A DNA stretch of 64,000 bases from Aquilonibacter sp963820185. Its GTDB lineage: Bacteria; Vulcanimicrobiota; Vulcanimicrobiia; Vulcanimicrobiales; Vulcanimicrobiaceae. Position numbers and translations under genes: made by a program. The stretch covers positions 62,001 through 126,000 of the forward strand of contig CAWFYV010000003.1 in the NCBI GenBank assembly GCA_963820185.1, written 5' to 3'. The first letter of the stretch is position 1. Each line of letters opens with the position of its first letter. This document shows positions 24,743 through 33,305 of the stretch, piece by piece. The notes beneath the pieces are model-generated. The model was not told the origin of the DNA. It made no database searches and was given only the letters and a program-made list of their open reading frames with translations.

Positions 24743-25869
24743 GCGGGCACACTCGGAATGGCCGCAACGACCTCGCGAAAGGCGGCGGCAAAGGCCGCGC
24801 GCATCGGCGGCGTTCCGGCGCTGATGCGAACGTAACGATCGAGCGGTGGAAGACCCGGCTTGCGAATCCAGACGCCGTGACGCGCGAGCAGATCGTTCAT
24901 CACCCGCGTTGCGCGCTCGGCGTCGCCCATATCGATACACACAAAGTTTGTATACGATTCGATCGCGTCCAAACCCAAGTCACTCGCGAGGGCGTAATAG
25001 TCTGCCCGGGCCTTTGCAACCTCGCCCACCACCCGCCGGCGAAAGGGTTCGTCAGCCAGCGAGGCGAGGGCACCGACCTGCGCGTTGCGATTCACGCCGT
25101 ATTGCAGGCGAATCTTCTGCAGAATACCGAGGACGCGTTGCGTCGCGATCGCATAGCCGATGCGCGCGCCCGCAAGACCATACGCTTTGGAGAAGGTCCG
25201 CGTACGGATCAGACGATCCTCGAGCTGCATCGGCAGCAGGCCGTCTTCGTCGACGAAATCGGCGTAGGCCTCGTCGAGCAGCAGGACGGCGTCGCGCGGA
25301 ATCGCTTCGAAGAAGCGGACGATCTCGTCTCTTCCGGCGAATGTTCCGCTCGGATTGTCAGGGTTACAGAGGTAGATGACCGACGCGTGCTCGCGCTGCG
25401 CTGCGTCGACCAAGGCGTCGAGATCGAGCCGTCCATCGGGGCGATAGTTCACGGCAACCAGCCGTCCGCCGTATCCGTGCACGTGATAGTTGTACGTCGG
25501 ATATGAGCCGCGCGTCGTGAGCGCCGCACCCCCCGGCGCAACGAATGCGCGTACAACCAAACCCATGAGATCGTCGATGCCTGCGCCGACAAGTACTTCT
25601 TCGACGTCGACGCCGTGCTTGCGCGCGAGTGCTTCGCGCAGCTCGTACGATTCGGGATCACCGTACCACCACAAACGGTCGAGCTCCGCGCTCATCGCGG
25701 CGACCGCCTTCGGTGACGGTCCGAACGCGCTTTCATTGGCCCCCAGCCGCACGAGCGAGGAGCGACCGGTTTCGCGCATGAGCTGCTCCGGACCGACGAA
25801 CGGCGTCATCGGCGCGATGGCTTCGATTGCGGGCGCAGGGCGAATCACCGGTCTTCTATTTACCTCCAT
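24739..25869 (-). CDS. hisC: Histidinol-phosphate aminotransferase
   Basis: This is a fold-type I PLP enzyme of 376 residues. The Schiff-base lysine is K228 in TFSKAYGLAGARIGYA. LGANESAFGPSP, YLCNPDNPSGT and LLLDEAYADF are the other HisC/aminotransferase landmarks, and YVRISAGTP near the end binds phosphate. It converts imidazole-acetol phosphate to histidinol phosphate. Related HisC-like enzymes also act on phenylalanine/tyrosine, and no other his gene is nearby, so the physiological substrate is not certain. It heads the ten-gene run; a terminator-like hairpin sits right before its ATG. Confidence 0.87.
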   Translation of the reverse strand: MEVNRRPVIRPAPAIEAIAPMTPFVGPEQLMRETGRSSLVRLGANESAFGPSPKAVAAMSAELDRLWWYGDPESYELREALARKHGVDVEEVLVGAGIDDLMGLVVRAFVAPGGAALTTRGSYPTYNYHVHGYGGRLVAVNYRPDGRLDLDALVDAAQREHASVIYLCNPDNPSGTFAGRDEIVRFFEAIPRDAVLLLDEAYADFVDEDGLLPMQLEDRLIRTRTFSKAYGLAGARIGYAIATQRVLGILQKIRLQYGVNRNAQVGALASLADEPFRRRVVGEVAKARADYYALASDLGLDAIESYTNFVCIDMGDAERATRVMNDLLARHGVWIRKPGLPPLDRYVRISAGTPPMRAAFAAAFREVVAAIPSVPA

Positions 25870-25871
25870 TT

Positions 25872-25898
25872 AAAAACGCAGTGCACTACGCGCACTGC
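25872..25898 (-). terminator. Intrinsic terminator-like hairpin abutting hisC start
   Basis: On the minus strand GCAGTGC (25898-25892), a seven-base loop and GCACTGC (25884-25878) form a perfect stem. One base and TTTTT (25876-25872) follow. It lies after the moeA stop and two bases before the hisC ATG. It may end moeA transcripts, or act as an attenuator on hisC. A second stem TTCCGGC / GCCGGAA at 25917-25937 precedes it. Confidence 0.6.
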
Positions 25899-25926
25899 TT
25901 CGGCACTCCGCAGCACTTCCGGCACT
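25883..25926. repeat. Five GCACT repeats at about 10-base spacing
   Basis: GCACT occurs at 25883, 25892, 25903, 25913 and 25922 (spacings 9, 11, 10, 9), one per DNA helical turn, in the moeA-hisC gap. The regular phasing is consistent with a cooperative protein-binding site. It could equally reflect slippage within the hairpin sequences it overlaps. Confidence 0.45.
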
Positions 25927-25954
25927 TCGCGCCGGAAACGCTGCTGCGCGCCCC

Positions 25955-27181
25955 CTAGATGAATCGGTGCACGAAGACACGCGACCCCATCTCCAAGTCT
26001 TCGGCTTCTTCGGGGGCGACGATGTATCCATCAGCCCGGGCCGTGAGACTCACGACCGATGACCGCAACGCGAGCGGCTGGGCAATCCAGCCTTCGGCGC
26101 CCCGCTCGAGGCACACCGGCACAAACCAGGTCCACCCGCGACGGGTCCGCACCCGGGCGCCCAGCGTCGCCGGGAGCACGTCTCGCAGCTGCGGCGCCCC
26201 GGCCAGCCCTTCGATAATCGGCGCGATCACCGCTTCCAGAATCACGAGCGCCGACGTCGGGTTGCCCGGCAGTCCAATGACGGGCTTCGAGCCGACGGCC
26301 GCAAGGACGGTCGGTTTCCCTGGTTTGACGCGCAGACCATGCACGATAACCCCCGGCGGCCCCAATGCCGCAATCGCCGCAGGCGTCCGATCCAGCTCTC
26401 CGACCGACGAGCCGCCCGTTAGGACGGCGGCATCGGCCTCCGAGAGCGCTTTGCGCAGCGCGCGCTCGAGCGCACCCGATACGTCGGAAACGGTGGGGCC
26501 GTGAAACGGCACCGCGCCCATACCTTGCAAAGCACCCGCGATCGCATACCGATTCGAGTCGCGGACCTGTCCGGGCGCCGGCTGCATACCGGCCGGGACG
26601 AGCTCATCGCCGCTGGAGAGCACGGCGATGCGCGGGCGCGGATAGACCAATACTTGGGTCACGCCGAGCGTAGCCAAGACGCCCATCTGCGGACCGCCGA
26701 TCCGCGTCGCCGACTCGAGGACCACGCTACCCGCATGCATATCACCGGCCGTGGGATTTACGTTGGTGCCCGACTCCAGACCCGATTCAACGGCGACGTT
26801 CTCGCCCTGAATCCGTACGTCTTCGACCGGGACCACGGCGTCGGCACCGTCGGGCACGACGCCGCCGGTCGGAATACGCACCGCCTGTCCAGGTATCAGA
26901 CGCCTGCCCCAGGGACGCCCCATTGCGATCTCGCCGACAATCGAAAACGTGCCGGGAGCGCGTTCGGCCGTGATTGCAAAGCCGTCCATCGCCGAGCGAG
27001 GCACGCTTGGATAATCTGCGTCGGCCACGATCGTTTCGGCGAGAATGCGACCGTACGCATCGTCAAGCCGAACGCGCTCGGGCGCGCGCGGCGAGAGCGT
27101 CACGCGCGCGAGGAAGGTCGCAACTGCCTGCGCAGGCGACAAAAGATTTTCTTCGAGAAAGACGAAGCCGCGCTGTTCCAT
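25955..27181 (-). CDS. moeA: Molybdopterin molybdenumtransferase MoeA
   Basis: MoeA inserts molybdate into adenylated molybdopterin, the last step of molybdenum cofactor synthesis. The 408-residue protein has YPSVPRSAMDGFAI, IPTGGVVPDGADAVVPVED, VLSSGDELV, VLTGGSSVGE and GLPGNPTSALV. The C-terminal MoeA domain IV follows. The ATG at 27181 shares two bases with the serS ATG on the other strand; TTG 27142 is an alternative start. No molybdoenzyme gene is seen in the window. Confidence 0.93.
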   Translation of the reverse strand: MEQRGFVFLEENLLSPAQAVATFLARVTLSPRAPERVRLDDAYGRILAETIVADADYPSVPRSAMDGFAITAERAPGTFSIVGEIAMGRPWGRRLIPGQAVRIPTGGVVPDGADAVVPVEDVRIQGENVAVESGLESGTNVNPTAGDMHAGSVVLESATRIGGPQMGVLATLGVTQVLVYPRPRIAVLSSGDELVPAGMQPAPGQVRDSNRYAIAGALQGMGAVPFHGPTVSDVSGALERALRKALSEADAAVLTGGSSVGELDRTPAAIAALGPPGVIVHGLRVKPGKPTVLAAVGSKPVIGLPGNPTSALVILEAVIAPIIEGLAGAPQLRDVLPATLGARVRTRRGWTWFVPVCLERGAEGWIAQPLALRSSVVSLTARADGYIVAPEEAEDLEMGSRVFVHRFI

Positions 27182-28463
27182 GCTCGATATTGCTCTTGTT
27201 CGACGTGATCCTGATCGTGTACGCCGTTCGGCACAACGTCGCGGAATCGACGCGTCGTTTGTCGACGACATTCTGCGCCTGGATACGCAGTACCGCTCCG
27301 CACTGGCGGAGATGGAGCGATTGAAGGCCGAGAAGAACCGGCTTTCGGCGCAAATCGGCAAAGCCGCCGACAAGGCGGCTGCCGCCCGCGAGCTGCGCCC
27401 CCAACTCGACGCAGTCGCGATATCCATTGCCGAGCACGAGGAGACCGCACGAACGCTCGCGCCGGACGTCGCCGAATCGCCGCTACGCGCGCTCCTCGAG
27501 AATACGCCCAACGTTCTCGATGTTACGGTTCCCGACGGGAGCGATGCGGAACAAAACACGCTGGTACGCAGCTGGGGCACGCCGCGCACCTTTGATTTTA
27601 AACCGAAACCGCACTACGAGCTTGGCGAAGCGCTCGATATCCTCGACTTCGCACGCGCGGCCAAACTCTCGGGCAGCCGTTTTAGCATACTTAAAGGAAA
27701 GGGCGCGCGGCTGCAGCGCGCGATCGCACACTTCTTCCTCGATCGGGCCGCTGCTCGCGGGTACGACGAGATCGCGCCCCCGGTCCTCGTGACCCGCGAG
27801 ACGATGTGGAGCACGGGGCAGCTCACCAAGTTCTCCGACGCGATGTTCACGGATCAGGAAGCCGACCTATTCATGATCCCTACGGCGGAAGTGCCGCTTA
27901 CGGCGTTGCACGGCGGCGAGATTCTCGATGCGGTGACGCTCCCGCGCCTGCTCGCCGCGCACACGCCATGTTTTCGCAAAGAGGCCGGCGCAGCCGGCAA
28001 AGATACGCGCGGCTTGATTCGCCAGCATCAGTTCGAAAAAGTCGAGCTGGTATGGCTCACCGTGCCGGAGGACTCATCCGATGCGCTCGAACGGCTCACG
28101 GCCGACGCCGAAGCGTTATTGCAAGAGCTCGAGCTGCCGTATCGCACGATGCTGCTCTGCGCCGGCGACGTGAGCTTCAATAGCGCGAAGACCTACGACC
28201 TCGAAGTATGGATCCCCAGCTCGGGCGCGTATCGCGAGATCAGCTCGTGCTCGAACTGCACCGATTTCCAGGCACGTCGCGCATCGATCCGCATGCGCCG
28301 CGACGAGCGCGCCAAACCCGAACTCGTGCACACGCTCAACGGCTCGGGGCTAGCGATCGGCCGCACCTTGCTCGCGATACTCGAGAACTATCAGCAAGCC
28401 GACGGCTCGATTACGATCCCACGCGCGCTAGTCCCGTACACCGGCTTCGAGCGCATCAGCTAG
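27180..28463 (+). CDS. serS: Seryl-tRNA synthetase
   Basis: SerS charges tRNA-Ser. The 427-residue class II synthetase has an N-terminal coiled-coil arm (about 25-100) that grips the long variable arm of tRNA-Ser. The catalytic core carries the FRKEAGAAGKDTRGLIRQHQFEKVE motif 2 region, SSCSNCTDFQARR, and motif 3 GSGLAIGRTLLAILENYQ. The start is fixed by homology to MLDIALVRRDPD. It runs head to head with moeA with overlapping start codons. Confidence 0.97.
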   Translation: MLDIALVRRDPDRVRRSAQRRGIDASFVDDILRLDTQYRSALAEMERLKAEKNRLSAQIGKAADKAAAARELRPQLDAVAISIAEHEETARTLAPDVAESPLRALLENTPNVLDVTVPDGSDAEQNTLVRSWGTPRTFDFKPKPHYELGEALDILDFARAAKLSGSRFSILKGKGARLQRAIAHFFLDRAAARGYDEIAPPVLVTRETMWSTGQLTKFSDAMFTDQEADLFMIPTAEVPLTALHGGEILDAVTLPRLLAAHTPCFRKEAGAAGKDTRGLIRQHQFEKVELVWLTVPEDSSDALERLTADAEALLQELELPYRTMLLCAGDVSFNSAKTYDLEVWIPSSGAYREISSCSNCTDFQARRASIRMRRDERAKPELVHTLNGSGLAIGRTLLAILENYQQADGSITIPRALVPYTGFERIS

Positions 28464-28465
28464 AT

Positions 28466-28636
28466 TTTGTCATCCCGAGCGTAGCGAACGCAGTGAGCGT
28501 AGTCGAGGGAGCGCGACGGCTCATTGCCTCGGACTGCTTCCTCGCGAAACCGCTCCTCGCGGCACATCGTGTGCCGCTCCTGCTGCGCGAGTTTTGCGGT
28601 CCCTCGACTACGCTTCGCTACGCTCGGGATGACAAA
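28466..28636. repeat. Inverted REP-like repeat pair after serS
   Basis: Two inverted copies of a TTTGTCATCCCGAGCGTAGC...AGTCGAGGGA unit lie at 28466-28510 and 28600-28636. The left copy has an extra 8 bases. Between them is a further palindrome (GCGGCACA-TCG-TGTGCCGC). The TGTCATCCCGAGCG core is a widespread intergenic repeat motif in bacterial genomes. It is probably a mobile or REP-type element and may also end serS transcription. No coding capacity is evident. Confidence 0.75.
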
Positions 28637-28645
28637 TAGCTATGC

Positions 28646-29002
28646 TCATTCTGACAAAGCATCGGCCAGTGCGTCGACGTTGGGCGAGCGCGCCGGGCGT
28701 TCGACGCCGGCGCGGTAGTGCGCTTCGATCTGCACGCGGGTTTGCGCCTGGCCTTCGCTCGCAAGATTGATCAGGACGCGCTCCGCATTGACCAGGCCGA
28801 AGCCCGCTTCGATTGTGTGTGCAACGCGATCGTTTGCGTAGACGTTTGCCCCAAGCGTCTTGACGAGGGCGTCGAGCACGCGGTCGTGCGCGGCGTCGAC
28901 GCCAAGCGGCAAGACGACGTCGCGGTGAGCGCGCAACCCAATCGGCGGAGCGGCGCGTTTTTGCAGACCGAGTGAGACGAGCAGTTCGCGAAAGAAGGTC
29001 AC
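28646..29002 (-). CDS. Hypothetical protein (118 aa)
   Basis: GTG at 29002 overlaps the DUF4010 stop as GTGA. The predicted cytoplasmic protein opens TFFRELLVSLGLQKRAAPP and contains DRVLDALVKTLGANVYANDRVAHTIEAGFGLVNAERVLINL, an alternating helix/strand pattern. The strands and helix could be a small alpha/beta sandwich, but no family was recognised. It is the last gene of the cytochrome c-Crp run. Confidence 0.6.
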   Translation of the reverse strand: MTFFRELLVSLGLQKRAAPPIGLRAHRDVVLPLGVDAAHDRVLDALVKTLGANVYANDRVAHTIEAGFGLVNAERVLINLASEGQAQTRVQIEAHYRAGVERPARSPNVDALADALSE

Positions 29003-30237
29003 CGTGCCATAATAGCAGCCGCGATCGCGCCAAGGACACACAACGCGGCGAGGATTCCGGCGGGCACGACGCTTTCCCGGCGCCGCGCAAATGCGACCGT
29101 GTATATCGCCTTGAGAATATTATTCGACGACGCAGCGATGACGATCGCGACGGCAGATGTCGCTATCCCGATGCTGGCGGCGCCGCCCTGCGCGAGGCTC
29201 AGCACGAAGGGGTCGATGTCGGTTATACCAACGACGGCGGCGAGCGCGAGCACGCCCTGTGCGCCCAGGTGCGCTTGCACCCACTTCGAGAGGAGTGAGA
29301 CCGCGATCAGCAATACCGCGAAGATCACGGCCGTCCCGAGCTTGAGCGGGTTCGATGCGGTCACGGTGGGCGTCGGCTCGCGTGCGGTGTCGGCACGCGC
29401 GAAAAAGAGCGCAACGATGCCGGCGATGACTGCGAGCACGAGTAGTGGGACGATCAGCGGGCGCGCCAGCGGCGGGTTGAAGATGGTGACAACCACGAGG
29501 ATACGCACGTACATCATGGCGGTTGCCGTGACGATGCCCGCCGTGATGCCTCGCGTCACACCATCGTCATGCGCCTGGCGCGCCAGCACGACCGTGGTTG
29601 CGGTCGACGAGTAGAGCCCGCCGAGCGCTGCAGTGACTATCACACCGCCTCGCGGAAGCGCGTAGCGTTGCAAGAGATAACTCGCGTACGAGAGCGCGGA
29701 CACGGCAACGACCGCGAGCCAGACGTTGAACGGCGTGATATCGGTGTACGGAATGCGCGGCGCGCCGTAGAGTAGCGGAAGCACGACGCCGACGAGCAGC
29801 AAGAACTGCGCAAGCGTTACGGTCTCTTCTTTCGGCACGTGCGCAACGAAATCGTGAAGCATCTCGCGCGAACCGACGAGAATCACCGTGCCGACGATGA
29901 GCGCCACTGGGACCCACAGCGGCTGCGTCAGCGCGATCGGTCCGAGCACGTAAGCAATCAGAATGCACGCCGGAACGATCAGCGGGCCGTCGGCCGCTTT
30001 ACGGTCACCATCGAGCACGTTGCGGATGTAGAGCGATACCCACCAGCCGAGGACGAGCAAGCCCGCAATAAACGCCAGAAGGTAGTGGGGCTCAACCAGA
30101 TACAGCGCCGCGCCGGTAAACGCGATAAGCGGAAACGTCCGGATGCCGCCCGGAACTGCCGGCTCCTCGCCGCTGAAAAATTCTTCGAATGCGAATCCGA
30201 AGAAGAGCGCGAGCGCGAGAAGGATCAGGTAATTCAC
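28999..30237 (-). CDS. MgtC/SapB-related DUF4010 membrane protein
   Basis: The 412-residue protein has about twelve hydrophobic helices. GIRTFPLIAFTGAALYLV near the N-terminus is the MgtC-like segment. The second half (LGGLYSSTATTVVLARQ and ITDIDPFVLSLAQGG) is typical of DUF4010 proteins. Transport or stress-related roles have been proposed for the superfamily but the function is unknown. It overlaps the hydroxylase gene by four bases. Confidence 0.82.
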   Translation of the reverse strand: MNYLILLALALFFGFAFEEFFSGEEPAVPGGIRTFPLIAFTGAALYLVEPHYLLAFIAGLLVLGWWVSLYIRNVLDGDRKAADGPLIVPACILIAYVLGPIALTQPLWVPVALIVGTVILVGSREMLHDFVAHVPKEETVTLAQFLLLVGVVLPLLYGAPRIPYTDITPFNVWLAVVAVSALSYASYLLQRYALPRGGVIVTAALGGLYSSTATTVVLARQAHDDGVTRGITAGIVTATAMMYVRILVVVTIFNPPLARPLIVPLLVLAVIAGIVALFFARADTAREPTPTVTASNPLKLGTAVIFAVLLIAVSLLSKWVQAHLGAQGVLALAAVVGITDIDPFVLSLAQGGAASIGIATSAVAIVIAASSNNILKAIYTVAFARRRESVVPAGILAALCVLGAIAAAIMAR

Positions 30238-30833
30238 ATGCCGCGCCAGATTTCGCGCACGGTCGTGCTGCGCTCGACCGTGTCGACGTTACGATACGTC
30301 GCGCCTACGAAATCCATCGATGGGTTCGTGACGCCATACCAAAAGTGCTCGTTCTTGAAATGATGCCAGAGATGATACTTCTTCACGTAGCGACCGAACG
30401 GCGTGATCGGATTGAACGAGATGTGCGCGACGTAATGCACCCACTCGTAGTACAAGAGCGCGCAGATGCTGCCGAAGGTCAGCGAAAGCGCGAGCGCCGG
30501 ATTACGCGTGATCGCCAGGAACACGCCATAATACGCGAGCGCGGTTGGGATCACGAACCACAACGGCAAAAACAGTAGGTCGAGTTTGGGCGGATCGATG
30601 TGATGATCGTAATGCAAGCGGTGTTGCAGCGTGAGCAGCCACAGCATCGTGGACGGCTGCGCATGAAACATGAACCGGTGCGTCGTGTATTCGGAGACGA
30701 AGAACACGGCGGCTCCAATGAGCGCACCGACGATCGAAAACGGGACGATTCCAAGAGCGAAGACGACGATGCTCGCCGCCACGGCAAGGGCAAGGACGGC
30801 GTTACTTCCGTGACGGAAGAACGCTCCAATCAT
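30234..30833 (-). CDS. Fatty acid hydroxylase / sterol desaturase family protein
   Basis: The 199-residue integral membrane protein carries the histidine boxes of di-iron hydroxylases: HRFMFH, LQHRLHYDHH, WVHYVAH and YHLWHHFKNEHFWYG. Family members hydroxylate fatty acids or carotenoids or desaturate sterols using oxygen. The short length and box spacing resemble fatty-acid 2-hydroxylase-like bacterial members. Direct overlap with the Crp-type regulator suggests oxygen- or redox-linked control of membrane lipid modification. Confidence 0.87.
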   Translation of the reverse strand: MIGAFFRHGSNAVLALAVAASIVVFALGIVPFSIVGALIGAAVFFVSEYTTHRFMFHAQPSTMLWLLTLQHRLHYDHHIDPPKLDLLFLPLWFVIPTALAYYGVFLAITRNPALALSLTFGSICALLYYEWVHYVAHISFNPITPFGRYVKKYHLWHHFKNEHFWYGVTNPSMDFVGATYRNVDTVERSTTVREIWRGM

Positions 30834-31762
30834 CCAACGTCCCGAATCATGTCGAGCAAGCCCTGGCGATCGAGATACCGGATGTGCCCGCGCTCGCGTT
30901 TGAGGAGCTCGCGCTGCTCGAGCTCGGCGATGGCGCGCGCGGCGACCTCTTTTACCGTGCCGGCCGCAGCGGCGATCTGTGCTTGCGTCATGTTGGGCAG
31001 TGGCGAACGCGCGGGACTGAGGCCACGCTCGGGGATAGAGTACGGCACGAGCACGTGTGCCACGCGCGCAATAATCGGCGACGTCGCCTGCGTCGCGAGC
31101 GTTTGCATCTGATCGCGGCGGCGCTGCGAATTGATGCGCCCCAGTGCAATCAGCACGTGCGGATGCGCTTCGGCGATATCGAGCACAAAGCGTCGCGAGA
31201 TGCGCAGATAGCGCACGACCTTCGAGAGTGCGCTAACGCGGCCGGCGGCCGGCGCCTCATCGAAAAGTTCGAGTTCGCCCAGTAATTCGTACGGAAAGAT
31301 TTCGAAGAAAATCCGCGGACGTCCCGAGCCGTTGCCCGTGCTCACCGCGAGCACACCTTCGAAGACGATGCCAAGGTACGGCCAATCAGTACCTTCGGTG
31401 ATGACGGCCTGCCCGCGCCGAAGCGTGTGCAGGCTCGCATTGGCCACGAGTGACGCCCTCGCTTCCTCTCCGAGCGCCGTAAACACCGACGTACGTTTGA
31501 TGATGCCTGCGGGTGACGGCGCGTCCCTTTCAATCGACGCGCGCGTGAGACGCACCATCCACTCGCGCTCGCCCGTGCGGCGATGGTCGACGATCACTTC
31601 GTGCGGTCGCGTCTGTTCGATGCGAAAGGCCAATCCTCGCGGCTCGTTGTCGGTGACAATGGTGAGCGATCCGCCTAGCGGCAATCGATCGAAGATTTCA
31701 GAGATTTTTGCCGGCCGCTCCCAGACGGGAAGAGCACGCACATCAACACGCGTTACGTCCAT
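30830..31762 (-). CDS. Crp/Fnr family regulator with N-terminal DUF2249 domain
   Basis: The 310-residue protein combines a DUF2249 domain (about 3-75; VDVRALPVWERPAKISEIFDRLPLGGSLTIVTD). A cyclic-nucleotide-binding-type barrel (about 88-200) and a Crp helix-turn-helix (about 245-300; MTQAQIAAAAGTVKEVAARAIAELE) follow. DUF2249 often occurs in haem, nitrogen-oxide or redox contexts. No Fnr-like cysteine cluster is visible. It lies 21 bases after a cytochrome c gene and overlaps the di-iron hydroxylase gene, so it is a candidate redox regulator of this operon. Confidence 0.85.
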   Translation of the reverse strand: MDVTRVDVRALPVWERPAKISEIFDRLPLGGSLTIVTDNEPRGLAFRIEQTRPHEVIVDHRRTGEREWMVRLTRASIERDAPSPAGIIKRTSVFTALGEEARASLVANASLHTLRRGQAVITEGTDWPYLGIVFEGVLAVSTGNGSGRPRIFFEIFPYELLGELELFDEAPAAGRVSALSKVVRYLRISRRFVLDIAEAHPHVLIALGRINSQRRRDQMQTLATQATSPIIARVAHVLVPYSIPERGLSPARSPLPNMTQAQIAAAAGTVKEVAARAIAELEQRELLKRERGHIRYLDRQGLLDMIRDVG

Positions 31763-31783
31763 ATTAACGCAAGCGATTTCTCC

Positions 31784-32365
31784 TTAATGGGTAGAACTAC
31801 TGCCTGGCTTCGGCGAGGGAAGCGCTGAGAGCGGAGCAAGCGCAACCGGCATTTTGGTTGCCTGCCAAATGCGCTTCGGTCCGGGCGGCAGCGCGTCCAT
31901 ATGCTTGAGGAAGAGCGCAAGCGTCCAAATCTGCTCGTCGGAGAGCGAGCGCGTGAACGCAGGCATGCCTGTCAGACGAATGCCGTGCTTGACTTTCCAA
32001 AAGGTCTCGCCTTCAGGATCGTCTTCGACGCCATCGCGTGCAAGCTGTGGCGCGTGCTGGTAGAGTCCAATCGCGATCGTCGATGGCCGCGCTCCGGGGA
32101 CGCCATGACACGCGGAACAATTCGCAGCGTAAAGTTTGATGCCGGCTTCGTAGTTCGCGTCGGTTGCCGCGACCGGGTCGGCTTGCGTCGGCATCTCACG
32201 TGAAATCGTCGCCGCGAGCGAGCGCGTCGCCATCCAGCGCTCCATCCGCGACGGCTTCGCGTCGGCGTTGGCGGGAATCAGCAGCCCTTGCGTGACCCCG
32301 ACGTAGCCAACGAGCAAAAAGACCACAAGCGTGCCTAGGACGCCGAAAATGAATCCTTTGAGCAC
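31784..32365 (-). CDS. Membrane-anchored class I cytochrome c
   Basis: The GTG at 32365 has a near-perfect AAAGGAGGT ribosome site. The 193-residue product has one N-terminal membrane helix and a single haem-binding CSACH in the periplasmic domain. A likely distal methionine is in KVKHGIRLTGMPAF. It would carry electrons in the periplasm. The gene is divergent from the glutathionyl-hydroquinone reductase gene with only 22 bases between starts. Confidence 0.9.
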   Translation of the reverse strand: MLKGFIFGVLGTLVVFLLVGYVGVTQGLLIPANADAKPSRMERWMATRSLAATISREMPTQADPVAATDANYEAGIKLYAANCSACHGVPGARPSTIAIGLYQHAPQLARDGVEDDPEGETFWKVKHGIRLTGMPAFTRSLSDEQIWTLALFLKHMDALPPGPKRIWQATKMPVALAPLSALPSPKPGSSSTH

Positions 32366-32387
32366 CAGACCTCCTTTTAAACGGCAT

Positions 32388-33305
32388 ATGGATTCGCAAG
32401 TTAAGGCGCAGTTCCCCGACGAGCAATCCCCCGATGGCCAGTTCGTTCGCCAGGAAGACCAATTCCGCGGATGGGTTTCAGCCGATGGGCACACCGGCTT
32501 CCCTGCGGTTGCCGGTCGCTATCAGCTCTTCGTGTCGCTCGCGTGCCCGTGGGCGCACCGCACCATTATTATGCGCAAACTCAAGCGTCTCGATGCGGCG
32601 ATCCCGATGACGGTCGTCGATCCGATTCGCGACGACCGGGGGTGGCGCTATGGTACCCACTTCTTGCGCGAACGCTATATCGCGAGCGACCCGAACTACC
32701 GCGGGCGCGTCACCGTGCCGGTGCTCTGGGACCCGCAAACCAAACGCATCGTCAGCAACTCCGACGACGACATTCTTCGGATGTTTGAGACCGAGTTCAA
32801 CGCGGTCGGCGATCCGCAACCCGATTTCTATCCGCCCGAACTGCGCACGGAGATCGATGCCCTCAACGACGAGATCTTTCACGATCTCAACGATGGCGTC
32901 TATCAGGCCGGCTTCGCCACCAGCCAAGCCGCGTACGAAGAAGCGGCCTATCGCGTGTTTGCGATGTTGGATCGGCTCGAAGAGCGCCTCGCAACGCGTC
33001 GCTTTTTGTTCGGAAAGCAGCCGGTTGAAACGGACTGGCGCGCGTTCGTAACGCTGATTCGCTTCGATCCGGTCTACTACGGGCACTTCAAGTGCAATCT
33101 GCGCCGCATCGTCGACTACCCGAATCTGTACGGTTATCTGCGCGACCTCTATCAGATCCCCGGCGTCGCGTCCACCGTCGATTTCGACCACATCAAACGC
33201 CACTATTACTACACGCATGACGACCTCAATCCAACGCGCATCGTACCGATAGGGCCGCTCCAGTACCTCGAGATCCCCGCCAATCGCGAACATCTCTCGG
33301 CTTAG
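32388..33305 (+). CDS. yqjG: Glutathionyl-hydroquinone reductase (YqjG/ECM4 type)
   Basis: These Xi-class glutathione transferases reduce glutathionyl-hydroquinones. The 305-residue product has the active-site cysteine in SLACPWAHRTIIM, followed by DPIRDDRGW and VPVLWDPQTKRIVSNSD. The C-terminal all-helical domain has YEEAAYRVFAMLDRLEERL and FVTLIRFDPVYYGHFKCN. ATG 32388 fits the family N-terminus. No ribosome site is visible upstream, so it may be read from a leaderless or very short transcript. Confidence 0.93.
   Translation: MDSQVKAQFPDEQSPDGQFVRQEDQFRGWVSADGHTGFPAVAGRYQLFVSLACPWAHRTIIMRKLKRLDAAIPMTVVDPIRDDRGWRYGTHFLRERYIASDPNYRGRVTVPVLWDPQTKRIVSNSDDDILRMFETEFNAVGDPQPDFYPPELRTEIDALNDEIFHDLNDGVYQAGFATSQAAYEEAAYRVFAMLDRLEERLATRRFLFGKQPVETDWRAFVTLIRFDPVYYGHFKCNLRRIVDYPNLYGYLRDLYQIPGVASTVDFDHIKRHYYYTHDDLNPTRIVPIGPLQYLEIPANREHLSA

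Noticed and set aside
28466..28636. CRISPR array
   Set aside because: The repeats are one inverted pair, not regularly spaced direct repeats, and no cas genes are present.
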